This document shows positions 7,364-13,501 of a stretch of DNA of 13,501 nt, piece by piece (positions within the stretch are counted from its first letter, which is position 1; every line of letters begins with the position of its first letter). Made by a program: the position numbers and the translations under genes. Source of the stretch: Candidatus Scybalomonas excrementavium (GTDB lineage: Bacteria > Bacillota > Clostridia > Lachnospirales > Lachnospiraceae); the NCBI GenBank assembly GCA_017694765.1, contig JADIML010000211.1:1-13501 (forward strand), given 5' to 3'. The notes beneath the pieces were generated by a model. That model was not told the origin of the DNA, made no database searches, and saw nothing but the letters and a program-made list of their open reading frames with translations.

Positions 7364-7421
7364 ATCCGCAGAAAGAAAGAGAGTCTGCTTCTTCACTTTC
7401 CCCCTATTTCATTCTGCGGAT
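7364..7421 (-). terminator. Terminator between scfB and recJ
   Basis: Minus strand 7421-7407 pairs with 7378-7364 over 15 positions with one U-U mismatch (core AUCCGCAGAA with UUCUGCGGAU). The stem encloses a 28-base loop and is followed by UUUUAUAUU. The long loop and mixed U tract suggest partial termination, which would let some scfB transcription reach recJ. Confidence 0.65.
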
Positions 7422-7460
7422 CGATACTATCTATATTTTCATTCCGAAATATTCTACGAA

Positions 7461-8828
7461 CTATGCCTCTTCTTCCATATCTGCTAATGCAGCTTTTATC
7501 ATAATGGCACATTCAATTCTCTTCTTTTGAAGTTCACAACCAATTTCATATGGCTGTAAAATAGATTCATGGAATTTGTAAGAGTTTGCTGAACATCCAC
7601 CACTGCAATAAAATCTAGCAAAACAGTTTTTACATTCTTCTTTTGCGTATACATTACAAAGTTTAAACTCATCACAAATCTCTTTTTCTTTAATGCCTTC
7701 AAATACATTTCCTAATAAATACTCATCAATTCCTACAAATTGATGGCATGGATAAAGATCCCCTTGTGGTGTTACTGCTAAATATTCTGTTCCTGATCCA
7801 CAACCAGATAAACGTTTTGCAACACAAGGACCACCTGTTAAATCAATCATAAAATGGAAGAAATTAAAACCTCTTCCTTCTTTTTCTCTTTGGATCATTT
7901 CTTTTGCAAGACGATCATACTCTGCTAATACAGTTGGGACGTCTTCTTTTTTAATAGACCAAGGATCATCATCAGGAGAAACAACTGGCTCTACTGAAAT
8001 TTGTTTAAATCCAAGATCTGCAAAATGAAGAACATCATTTGCAAAATCTAAGTTATGATGTGTAAATGTTCCACGAATATAGTATTTATCTTGGTGACGT
8101 GTTTGCGCAAATTTTAAAAATTTTGGCATACTAATGTCATAGGCACTTCCTTTTCCTCCTGGGAATGGACGCATATAATCATTCACTTCTTTTCTTCCAT
8201 CACAGCTTAACACAACATTTGCCATTTCTTTATTACAAAATTCCATGATGTCATCATTTAAAAGAATTCCATTGGTTGTAAGTGTAAAACGGAAGTTTTT
8301 ATTATGTTTTTCTTCTAAGGAACGACCATATGCTACAATTTCTTTTACAACTTTCATATTCATTGTAGGTTCGCCACCAAAGAAGTCCACTTCTAAGTTT
8401 CTACGATTTCCAGAATTTGCAATTAAGAAATCAATTGCTTTCTTCCCAACTTCTGCACTCATCATACAGCGCTCACCATGATATTCGCCTTCTTCTGCAA
8501 AACAATAACGACAAGCCAAATTACAATCATGAGCAATATGTAAGCATAAAGCCTTTACTACTGTCTTTCTCTTTTTAAAATCGATAATATACTCTTTATA
8601 ATTATCTTCGGTGAATAAAACCTCAGCTTCAACAAGCTGTTTAATTTCTTCTAACGCTTCTATAATATCAGCGCGATCGTATTGTGGAAGTTTTTCAATA
8701 ATTGCCTCTTGATCATTATCTTCATAAAGAGCAATGATATCATAAACCATATCATCTACCACATGAACAGATCCACTGCAAACGTCTAATACAATGTTAT
8801 ATCCATTATTTTTGTACTGATGTACCAT
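7461..8828 (-). CDS. scfB: SCIFF peptide radical SAM/SPASM maturase (thioether-forming)
   Basis: A 455-residue radical SAM enzyme that installs a Cys-Thr thioether (sactionine-type) link in the SCIFF peptide encoded just upstream. Residues 1-90 look like the peptide-recognition (RRE-like) domain of this family. The SAM [4Fe-4S] site is Cys102-x3-Cys106-x2-Cys109 within HDCNLACRYCF, followed by FFGGEPT (149-155). The C-terminal SPASM region is cysteine-rich (335, 343, 361, 385, 391, 399, 402, 408, 412, 431, 440) with LYPCHQFVG and CSGGCSAN, enough for two auxiliary clusters. Length and motifs match CteB-type SCIFF maturases. AAAGGAG lies eight bases before ATG. A strong hairpin separates it from scfA, and no separate promoter is apparent. 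Confidence 0.97.
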   Translation of the reverse strand: MVHQYKNNGYNIVLDVCSGSVHVVDDMVYDIIALYEDNDQEAIIEKLPQYDRADIIEALEEIKQLVEAEVLFTEDNYKEYIIDFKKRKTVVKALCLHIAHDCNLACRYCFAEEGEYHGERCMMSAEVGKKAIDFLIANSGNRRNLEVDFFGGEPTMNMKVVKEIVAYGRSLEEKHNKNFRFTLTTNGILLNDDIMEFCNKEMANVVLSCDGRKEVNDYMRPFPGGKGSAYDISMPKFLKFAQTRHQDKYYIRGTFTHHNLDFANDVLHFADLGFKQISVEPVVSPDDDPWSIKKEDVPTVLAEYDRLAKEMIQREKEGRGFNFFHFMIDLTGGPCVAKRLSGCGSGTEYLAVTPQGDLYPCHQFVGIDEYLLGNVFEGIKEKEICDEFKLCNVYAKEECKNCFARFYCSGGCSANSYKFHESILQPYEIGCELQKKRIECAIMIKAALADMEEEA

Positions 8829-8854
8829 ATAATGAACTCCTTTCTAAACAGAGG

Positions 8855-8897
8855 AATAGAGGCTGTCCAAAGAAAATATCTTTGAACCGCCCCTATT
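8855..8897 (-). promoter_or_regulatory. Strong hairpin between scfA and scfB
   Basis: On the minus strand 8897-8879 pairs with 8873-8855 over 19 positions with a single mismatch (some G-U pairs) and a loop of five bases. There is no U run after it, so it is not a classical intrinsic terminator. Such a stem between a peptide gene and its maturase could protect the 3' end of processed scfA mRNA or reduce read-through into scfB. Several G-U pairs are stable only in minus-strand RNA, which fits a role in this transcript. Confidence 0.65.
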
Positions 8898-8919
8898 AAA
8901 ATGTGTGTTATGTTTCAAA

Positions 8920-9060
8920 TTATTTGTTTTCGCAGCTCTGATTTCCTACTGTACATGATGTTTTACAAGCTGACTGACAAGATGTTTGACATTCGCCACA
9001 TCCGCCTTTTTTTACAGTATCTTTTAAAGATTTTGTTGATAAAGATTTAATATGTTTCAT
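8920..9060 (-). CDS. scfA: SCIFF ribosomal peptide precursor (six cysteines in forty-five)
   Basis: A 46-residue RiPP precursor, too short for most gene lists. It begins MKHIKSLSTKSLKDTVKKGG (a leader-like basic half) and continues with a six-cysteine core: Cys21, 24, 28, 32, 36 and 43, in segments GGCGECQTSC and ACKTSCTVGNQSC. This is the SCIFF family signature almost residue for residue. In the studied Clostridium homologue CteA the maturase CteB links Cys32 to Thr37; here Cys32 and Thr37 occupy exactly those positions. GGAGG lies six to seven bases before ATG. It has its own promoter immediately upstream and scfB immediately downstream. The biological role of SCIFF peptides is not established. 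Confidence 0.97.
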   Translation of the reverse strand: MKHIKSLSTKSLKDTVKKGGCGECQTSCQSACKTSCTVGNQSCENK

Positions 9061-9096
9061 CTTTACGCCTCCTTACCATATGATGTAATCTGACTA

Positions 9097-9125
9097 ATTA
9101 TACCATTATCTAAGCAATCTTTCAA
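9097..9125 (-). promoter_or_regulatory. SigA-type promoter of scfA
   Basis: TTGAAA (9125-9120), a 17-base spacer and a perfect TATAAT (9102-9097) on the minus strand; start expected near 9090. It begins within ten bases of the stop of the upstream membrane-protein gene, so scfA is transcribed independently and probably strongly. Confidence 0.8.
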
Positions 9126-9133
9126 GTATTTTC

Positions 9134-9496
9134 TCACCCTAACATTCCACCTGCCATTCCACCTAATAGACAAAGAACACACGTTGTAATAAGATTGGTA
9201 GAAACAGAATCTAATTCCTGATTCACAAGAAAGGATGCTCCTAAAATAACAGCTACATAAAGAGCCCCTAGTATAATGCCCCATATAAACTTCTTTTCTT
9301 GAATCCTCTTTCCAGCATACATCCCTCCAATTAAAGTCGCCACTACATAGGTCGCTGTAATTCCAGCATTGACTAACGTTTCTCCCATCTCAAATTGGTA
9401 TACCAAAAATGCAAGTAGTGCTAAGATGATTCCTGTAAATACATAAGATGCTAATAACCCACGAAATAATTCCGTCATTTTTTTTGATAATGTCAC
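9134..9496 (-). CDS. TIGR04086-type four-helix membrane protein
   Basis: A 120-residue hydrophobic protein with four predicted membrane helices (about 14-34, 43-62, 70-91, 101-119) and Gly-rich helix ends (LIGGMYAGKR, LLGGMAGGMLG). It resembles the TIGR04086/DUF3792 family, found in Clostridia next to SCIFF genes; its function is unknown. An in-frame TTG seven codons upstream would lie within the ribosome site. I choose the GTG at 9496 because AAAGGAGG is seven bases before it, giving MTLSKKMTELF. Its position directly before scfA suggests a link with SCIFF export, sensing or membrane location, but this is inference from context only. Confidence 0.8.
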   Translation of the reverse strand: MTLSKKMTELFRGLLASYVFTGIILALLAFLVYQFEMGETLVNAGITATYVVATLIGGMYAGKRIQEKKFIWGIILGALYVAVILGASFLVNQELDSVSTNLITTCVLCLLGGMAGGMLG

Positions 9497-9591
9497 TTGA
9501 ATTCCTCCTTTTCCCAAATAGTACTGATCTCTTTTTGGAATATACTATTTATCCATCTACTTTTTATCTATATGTTTCTCTTTTGGAAAAT

Positions 9592-9606
9592 ATGAGTCAT
9601 TCTCAT
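9592..9606 (-). terminator. Weak terminator candidate after the metallophosphoesterase gene
   Basis: Minus-strand AUGAG and CUCAU form a five-base-pair stem with a five-base loop, followed by AUUUU, eight bases after the stop codon. It is short and AT-rich, so termination is doubtful. Confidence 0.25.
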
Positions 9607-9613
9607 TTCTTTG

Positions 9614-10810
9614 CTATGATTGAAATTTAATATGAAGTATCATAATCTCACTATCTGTTCCAACTCTCATATCTGGTCCCCAAATTCCAACTCCAGAAGT
9701 GACACAAGAGTGCATCTTCCCAACCTTTAAAATTCCATCTGAATTTTTCCAAAAAAGCGAGGTAAAGATATTTCCCGGAAATAACTGTCCATTATGGGTA
9801 TGTCCAGATAAATCTAAATCCACTCCTACTTGTTCTAACTCTTCCAATTCTTTTGGTTGATGATCCATCATAATGATTGGTTTTGTTTGATCAAGTCCTT
9901 TTACCAACTCTTTTGGAGACTTTCTCTGAAAGCCTAATTTTTTTGCTCTTTGTGGATCTTCTCTCCCGATTAAATAAAAGGAGTCCTCAATACAAATGGC
10001 TTCTTCTTGTAACAACCGAATATTGGACTGCTGTAAAAATTCATAAAATCGATGATCCTCTTTTTTTTCACGATTCAAATTAGAATCAAAGGTAAACCCT
10101 GCTAAAATTGCCTCATTGATATCATGATTCCCAAATACAGCATAAGCACCATACTTGCTTTTCATACCTCGCAAAATAGCTGCTATTTTCTTTGGATGTT
10201 TTATAGCATCATAATCATTATCAAATTGATCCCCTGCAATACATATAAGATCGACATGTTCTTTATTCATTCGCTGAACCATCTCATGTATTTTCTTTTC
10301 ACCAATGCTATATCCTAAATGCCAATCTGCGGTTAAAGCAATGGTAAGTTCTGATTGCTTACACTGTTTTCTAATTACGATTTCTCGATGATCTACTAGA
10401 ATTGTTTTGGCATGACTCATTCCATACAAGCTACAAATACAAATAATTCCAATAATAACTCCTCCAACTAGCAAAAAGAACACTTTTGTTTCAAACCAAG
10501 ACTCTGGTAACAAATGGAACCTTTTTATCATTCTTCGAATGAGATCGAATCCAATAATCGTCATTAGTGTATAAACAAAGACTCCAATCCAATAGTTACT
10601 TATGATTTTTAATCTTCGTTTCCATCGTTCTTGTTTAATCACAAAACAAGAGAGCAATGTAGTAGCAAGCAACGTATAAATAAGAACAAGCAAACTCTGT
10701 ATGAAAAAAGAGCGAAACATAGGATGCCAAGCTCCTAAATATTGTAATAGCCACCATACTACATAGGCGTTTACTAAAATATAAATGGGTGATAATAAAA
10801 TTGCTCCCAT
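9614..10810 (-). CDS. Membrane-anchored metallophosphoesterase
   Basis: A 398-residue protein with an N-terminal membrane domain of four helices (about 3-26, 36-58, 72-92, 109-130) and a C-terminal calcineurin-like phosphoesterase domain of the YkuE/YaeI type. Metal-site motifs in order: ADWHLG (Asp162, His164), AGDQFDND (Asp194), FGNHD (Asn228, His229), MMDHQP (His317) and SGHTHNGQ (His337, His339). All expected dinuclear metal ligands are present. Relatives act on membrane lipids such as UDP-diacylglucosamine or on undefined phosphoesters; substrate is unknown here. An ATG 12 codons upstream is rejected because it falls within the promoter -10 box, whereas ATG 10810 follows AAGGAG by six bases. 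Confidence 0.92.
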   Translation of the reverse strand: MGAILLSPIYILVNAYVVWWLLQYLGAWHPMFRSFFIQSLLVLIYTLLATTLLSCFVIKQERWKRRLKIISNYWIGVFVYTLMTIIGFDLIRRMIKRFHLLPESWFETKVFFLLVGGVIIGIICICSLYGMSHAKTILVDHREIVIRKQCKQSELTIALTADWHLGYSIGEKKIHEMVQRMNKEHVDLICIAGDQFDNDYDAIKHPKKIAAILRGMKSKYGAYAVFGNHDINEAILAGFTFDSNLNREKKEDHRFYEFLQQSNIRLLQEEAICIEDSFYLIGREDPQRAKKLGFQRKSPKELVKGLDQTKPIIMMDHQPKELEELEQVGVDLDLSGHTHNGQLFPGNIFTSLFWKNSDGILKVGKMHSCVTSGVGIWGPDMRVGTDSEIMILHIKFQS

Positions 10811-10844
10811 ACGATTCTCCTTCCTTCTATTTTTTTCTCTTTTC

Positions 10845-10873
10845 ATCCTAATTTATGTATGAAAGAATTGCAA
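10845..10873 (-). promoter_or_regulatory. Promoter of the metallophosphoesterase gene
   Basis: TTGCAA (10873-10868), a 17-base spacer and TAGGAT (10850-10845) on the minus strand, with start near 10838. This places the in-frame ATG at 10846 upstream of the transcript and supports the 10810 start. Confidence 0.6.
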
Positions 10874-10901
10874 GAAATTTCTATCTTTTTTCTTTCCTAC
10901 C

Positions 10902-10930
10902 TTGTATGATTACGCTAAGATCTTTATAAT
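10902..10930 (+). promoter_or_regulatory. Promoter of the PHP phosphoesterase gene
   Basis: TTGTAT (10902-10907), a 17-base spacer and a perfect TATAAT (10925-10930). It is divergent from the metallophosphoesterase promoter, the two -35 boxes being 28 bases apart. Confidence 0.7.
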
Positions 10931-10986
10931 AGAAAAATAAGGATATATACTACTATCATACTATATATTGAAATTGGAGGTAGAAC

Positions 10987-11832
10987 ATGAGTTATATTGA
11001 TCTTCATACACATACAACTGCTTCTGATGGAACAGACACTCCATCTATGCTTGTACAAAATGCTTTACGAGCGAATCTAAGTGCTATTGCTATTACAGAC
11101 CATGATACAGTATCTGGTGTAAAAGAAGCACTACTTGCTGCTAAGCATACACCTCTTACTGTCATTCCGGGCATTGAACTTTCTTGCCAATACAAAGGAA
11201 AGGAAGTCCATATGCTTGGCTATTTTATTGATATTGATAAGAAACCCTTTCTTGCAAAACTAGAACAGTTAAAACAAGCTAGAGAAGCTAGAAATGAAGA
11301 AATGCGCACAAAACTAGAAGCATATCATATGCCATTAACAATGGAACAAATTCGTGGTAACAATCCAAATACGATTATTACAAGAGCCCACTTTGCTAGA
11401 GCATTAGAAGAAGCTGGGTATGTCAAAAATAAGGAAGAAGCCTTTCAAAAATATATCGGAAATGGCTGTCCTTGTTATGTGTTAAAGCCAGAGTTTTCCT
11501 GTGAAGATGCCATTTCTCTCATTCAATCTACTGGTGGAGTTGCTGTTCTTGCTCATCCCCTTCTCTATAAACTTAGTTATAAAGAACTAGAACTTTTACT
11601 TGCTCATTTAAAAGAAAATGGTCTGATTGGTGTAGAAGTTTACCATTCTTCTCATAATATATCGAATAGTCAAAAATTAAGAGAGCTCATTCGTCCCTAT
11701 GGACTTTTGCCAACTGGTGGTTCGGATTATCATGGCTCAAATAAAGAAAATGTCCACCTTGGTGTTGGACATGGTGGACTTAGAGTTTCTCATTGTTTAC
11801 TTGATGATTTGCAAAAAACGAGAACTATATAA
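10987..11832 (+). CDS. PHP-family phosphoesterase (RNase AM / nucleoside 3',5'-bisphosphatase type)
   Basis: A 281-residue cytosolic metal-dependent hydrolase of the YciV/TrpH-like PHP family, whose studied members remove 5' nucleotides from short RNAs or dephosphorylate 3',5'-bisphosphorylated nucleotides. Metal ligands seen: His7 and His9 in DLHTHTTASDGT (Asp14), Asp38-His39 in ITDHDT, Glu64 in GIELS, His75 in HMLGYF, His190 in VLAHP, and Asp247 and His249 in GGSDYHG. TRAHFARAL (132-140) marks the inserted region of this family. GGAGG lies six bases before ATG. It is monocistronic between its own promoter and the shared terminator. The exact substrate among RNA ends, pAp and similar compounds is not readable. 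Confidence 0.9.
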   Translation: MSYIDLHTHTTASDGTDTPSMLVQNALRANLSAIAITDHDTVSGVKEALLAAKHTPLTVIPGIELSCQYKGKEVHMLGYFIDIDKKPFLAKLEQLKQAREARNEEMRTKLEAYHMPLTMEQIRGNNPNTIITRAHFARALEEAGYVKNKEEAFQKYIGNGCPCYVLKPEFSCEDAISLIQSTGGVAVLAHPLLYKLSYKELELLLAHLKENGLIGVEVYHSSHNISNSQKLRELIRPYGLLPTGGSDYHGSNKENVHLGVGHGGLRVSHCLLDDLQKTRTI

Positions 11833-11889
11833 AATATTTTCCACCTATCAGTCTATTATAAATATGCAACCACATTATTTATATATACA

Positions 11890-11931
11890 AAGAACTCCAT
11901 GAAATAGAGCATTCCATTTCATGGAGTTCTT
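11890..11931. terminator. Bidirectional terminator between convergent genes
   Basis: A perfect 16-base-pair inverted repeat (11890-11905 with 11916-11931; core AGAACTCCATGAAAT) with a ten-base loop. It lies 57 bases after the PHP stop and 32 bases after the Ig-like gene's stop. U tracts are modest in both directions (UUAUUACUUU on plus, UUUGUAUAUAU on minus). Confidence 0.8.
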
Positions 11932-11963
11932 ATTACTTTATATCGTTATGATAAGTCTATTAC

Positions 11964-12599
11964 TTAGTCATCCCATTCAACACGTACTTCTACGACTGTT
12001 TTAATCGATGGATCTGCTTTGGATGAAATTTGAACTTTACCAGTTCCAATTTTCTTACCAAATACTTCTCCATAGCGATTTACAGATACGATAGATGGTG
12101 TTAAAGATTTATATACAAGCTGTCTATTGCTTCCATTTGCATTGCGTAATGTAGCATCGATATCTTCATCATCTCCGATTTCTACTGTAATATAACCTTT
12201 TCCATCATCATCCACATCGATATACGCTTCTGTATTTCTTTCTTTTACTGTTACTACACATGTTTTCTTAATATTAGTTCCTTTGATCTCACATGTAATT
12301 TTAGCAGTACCTGGATTTACAGCGATGAATTCCATTTCGTCATCTCTGTTATCATCATCGTCAAGACGAACTACTTTTTTATTGCTTGTTGACCAAACAA
12401 AGTAATCATCATCTACATTTCTCTCGCTGTTATAGACTTCTAGTTCAAATTCCTCTCCAACAAAGACTGTTTTCTTTGTTGCAGAAATTCCATCAATTCT
12501 CGTTGGCTTTCTATGTCCAGCCATAACACTCACTGGTGTTACTGCCATCGCTCCAACAAGAACGAATGCCATTGTTTTTACAAAACTATTTTTTTTCAT
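11964..12599 (-). CDS. Secreted protein with two BIG2-like Ig domains
   Basis: A 211-residue protein with a clear signal peptide (basic MKKNSFVK, hydrophobic core, likely cleavage after VMA at about 27). It has two bacterial Ig-like group 2 domains (about 33-119 and 124-209). The second shows the family pattern SLTPSIVSVNRYGEVFGKKIGTGKVQI. The first holds Cys103 and Cys114, a possible disulfide. The protein is strikingly acidic: DDDYF, DDDDNRDDE, a DVDDDG loop (Asp128, 130, 132) and GDDEDID, suggesting calcium or cation binding. No LPXTG, SLH or other wall anchor is present, so it may be released or bound by an unseen partner. AAAGGAGG precedes ATG by seven bases. Function unknown; adhesion or matrix roles are possible for the family. 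Confidence 0.88.
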   Translation of the reverse strand: MKKNSFVKTMAFVLVGAMAVTPVSVMAGHRKPTRIDGISATKKTVFVGEEFELEVYNSERNVDDDYFVWSTSNKKVVRLDDDDNRDDEMEFIAVNPGTAKITCEIKGTNIKKTCVVTVKERNTEAYIDVDDDGKGYITVEIGDDEDIDATLRNANGSNRQLVYKSLTPSIVSVNRYGEVFGKKIGTGKVQISSKADPSIKTVVEVRVEWDD

Positions 12600-12666
12600 A
12601 AAAATTCCTCCTTTATCATCTTCTTTCCTTTGAGACTACAAAGTAATATTCTTATCTTACAGTTTT

Positions 12667-12709
12667 ATTATAACGGATAAAAATTAAAAAAACATTAAAA
12701 ACTTTAAAA
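12667..12709 (-). promoter_or_regulatory. Activator-type promoter candidate for the Ig-like protein gene
   Basis: On the minus strand a perfect TATAAT (12672-12667) lacks a recognisable -35 box (ATGTTT at 17 bases). Instead three TTTAA repeats (plus-strand TTAAA starting 12684, 12695 and 12704) lie at 11- and 9-base spacing over the -35 region. This resembles direct-repeat sites of OmpR-class response regulators, but the region is very AT-rich. Confidence 0.35.
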
Positions 12710-12722
12710 TTATTTTCTTAGT

Positions 12723-12751
12723 TTGACTTTTTTTCCAGTATGCTATATGAT
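12723..12751 (+). promoter_or_regulatory. Promoter of the TRADD-N-associated-type membrane protein gene
   Basis: TTGACT (12723-12728), a 17-base spacer and TATGAT (12746-12751), divergent from the Ig-like gene's promoter. The transcript would start near 12758, 60 bases before the ATG. Confidence 0.6.
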
Positions 12752-12818
12752 CAAAAAAGATTCTATTATTATTTTTATGGTTAATATTTCATGTATAAAA
12801 CAAAAGGAGGTATTTTGG

Positions 12819-13501
12819 ATGAATGAATATTTTAAAAAGAATGGAATTTATTATATTGCCTTACTATCATTAAGTATATGTCTTTATTGTATCTCACTCA
12901 TTTATAAAGATCGAGGTGTTCCTATTTTTATTATTGGATTAATTGCCCTGATTCTAGTTGGGATTCTACCAGCTACTTTTATTTATAAAATGCTCCATGA
13001 AGATCGTATGGCAACTTGGAAAAAAGAGCAAGAACAAATAAATTCCATCATTCGTCACGCTATGGATGAACATTGTGAACAGACTTCACAAACAAAAGAT
13101 ATTTTAGAACTGATGCTATCAAATATGAAAGATTTAAGAGAGTTTTATGAAATTAGTAGACGTCAAGCAAAAAATGCCTTTTTTCTTTCTGTTCTTATGT
13201 GTGTCATTGGTGCTGTTTTACTTCTTATCTCCATTACAGCACTTTTATTTCTTCAAAAATATTCTGAAACTTTAGCGATTGGGGCTTTAGGTGGAACAAT
13301 TGTAGAAGTCATTGCTGGAACTTCTTTAATTGTTTATAAAAAATCTCTCAACCAGTTTAATCATTATTATCGCTCTCTTCATGAAAACGAGCGTTTTCTT
13401 TCTATTTTAAATTTAACAACAAAATTATCAAAAGAAAAACAAGATGATATTTACATAAAAATTATCGAATCACAACTTCCATATATTAATGAGGAAAATT
13501 G
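12819..13501 (+). CDS. Four-helix membrane protein resembling the TRADD-N-associated membrane domain, 5' part
   Basis: The first 227 codons are visible; the frame is open at the right edge. Two pairs of membrane helices (about 10-29 with 34-57, and 119-145 with 152-173) flank a charged cytoplasmic segment (58-118) with coiled-coil character. The second pair and its flanks (residues about 110-200: REFYEISRRQAKNAFF, the Gly-rich GALGGTIVEVIAG, then YKKSLNQFNHYYRSL) resemble the membrane domain predicted to accompany TRADD-N domains in bacterial conflict systems. That assignment is from memory of the pattern and is moderate. GGAGG lies eight bases before ATG. No partner gene is visible in the window. 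Alternative: an orphan membrane protein of unknown function. Confidence 0.6.
   Translation, partial: MNEYFKKNGIYYIALLSLSICLYCISLIYKDRGVPIFIIGLIALILVGILPATFIYKMLHEDRMATWKKEQEQINSIIRHAMDEHCEQTSQTKDILELMLSNMKDLREFYEISRRQAKNAFFLSVLMCVIGAVLLLISITALLFLQKYSETLAIGALGGTIVEVIAGTSLIVYKKSLNQFNHYYRSLHENERFLSILNLTTKLSKEKQDDIYIKIIESQLPYINEEN

Noticed and set aside
7345..7400. Possible 17-codon GTG frame in the loop and arm of the scfB-recJ terminator after AGGGGG
   Set aside because: The spacing to GTG is only three bases and the sequence is accounted for by the hairpin.
7499..7708. Minus-strand 69-codon frame inside scfB
   Set aside because: It is an alternate frame of the conserved SPASM region of scfB and has no recognisable features.
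9063..9284. Minus-strand 73-codon frame overlapping the TIGR04086-type gene and the scfA promoter
   Set aside because: Out-of-frame shadow; it spans the scfA promoter, and the overlapping frame encodes the coherent four-helix protein.
10811..10846. N-terminal extension of the metallophosphoesterase by 12 residues
   Set aside because: The ATG lies in the predicted -10 box and has only a weak ribosome site; AAGGAG precedes the ATG at 10810.

Overview
The window reads as chromosomal DNA of a low-GC anaerobic Firmicute, most likely a Lachnospiraceae-type Clostridium relative. Support comes from the AT-rich sequence, strong AGGAGG-type ribosome sites, near-consensus SigA promoters (six of the eight called have an exact 17-base spacer plus a recognisable TTGNNN and TANNAT pair), a pyrBI pair, and above all a SCIFF peptide with its radical SAM maturase, a hallmark of Clostridia. 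I see no transposases, tRNA/rRNA genes, CRISPR arrays or phage genes.

Region 1 (1-2660, all minus strand): the 5' part of an acetolactate synthase large-subunit gene (ilvB) leaves the window at the left edge. It has its own promoter and a leader with an intrinsic terminator, so it is probably controlled by attenuation. Upstream lies pyrB-pyrI, the two subunits of aspartate carbamoyltransferase, as an overlapping pair with its own promoter and a strong terminator.

Region 2 (2745-5530, minus strand): a tight four-gene operon with one clear promoter: Cof-type HAD phosphatase, CmpB-family membrane protein with a long cytoplasmic tail, adenine phosphoribosyltransferase (apt), and a CsoR-family metal or thiol sensor. 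A 15-bp inverted repeat follows csoR.

Region 3 (5549-9496, minus strand): recJ, the SCIFF maturase scfB, the 46-residue SCIFF precursor scfA (absent from ordinary long-ORF lists), and a small four-helix membrane protein of the TIGR04086 type. scfA has an excellent promoter and is separated from scfB by a long near-perfect hairpin, which suggests that peptide and enzyme are made at different levels. The hexacysteine peptide is expected to receive a Cys-to-Thr thioether from ScfB.

Region 4 (9614-11931): a membrane-anchored metallophosphoesterase (minus) divergent from a PHP-family phosphoesterase (plus). The latter ends at a 16-bp perfect inverted repeat shared as a terminator with a convergent secreted two-domain Ig-like (BIG2) protein.

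Region 5 (11964-13501): the secreted Ig-like protein (minus) is divergent from the 5' part of a four-helix membrane protein (plus) that resembles the TRADD-N-associated membrane domain of predicted bacterial conflict/immunity proteins. It runs off the right edge. The SCIFF locus and this last gene are the two most interesting items.
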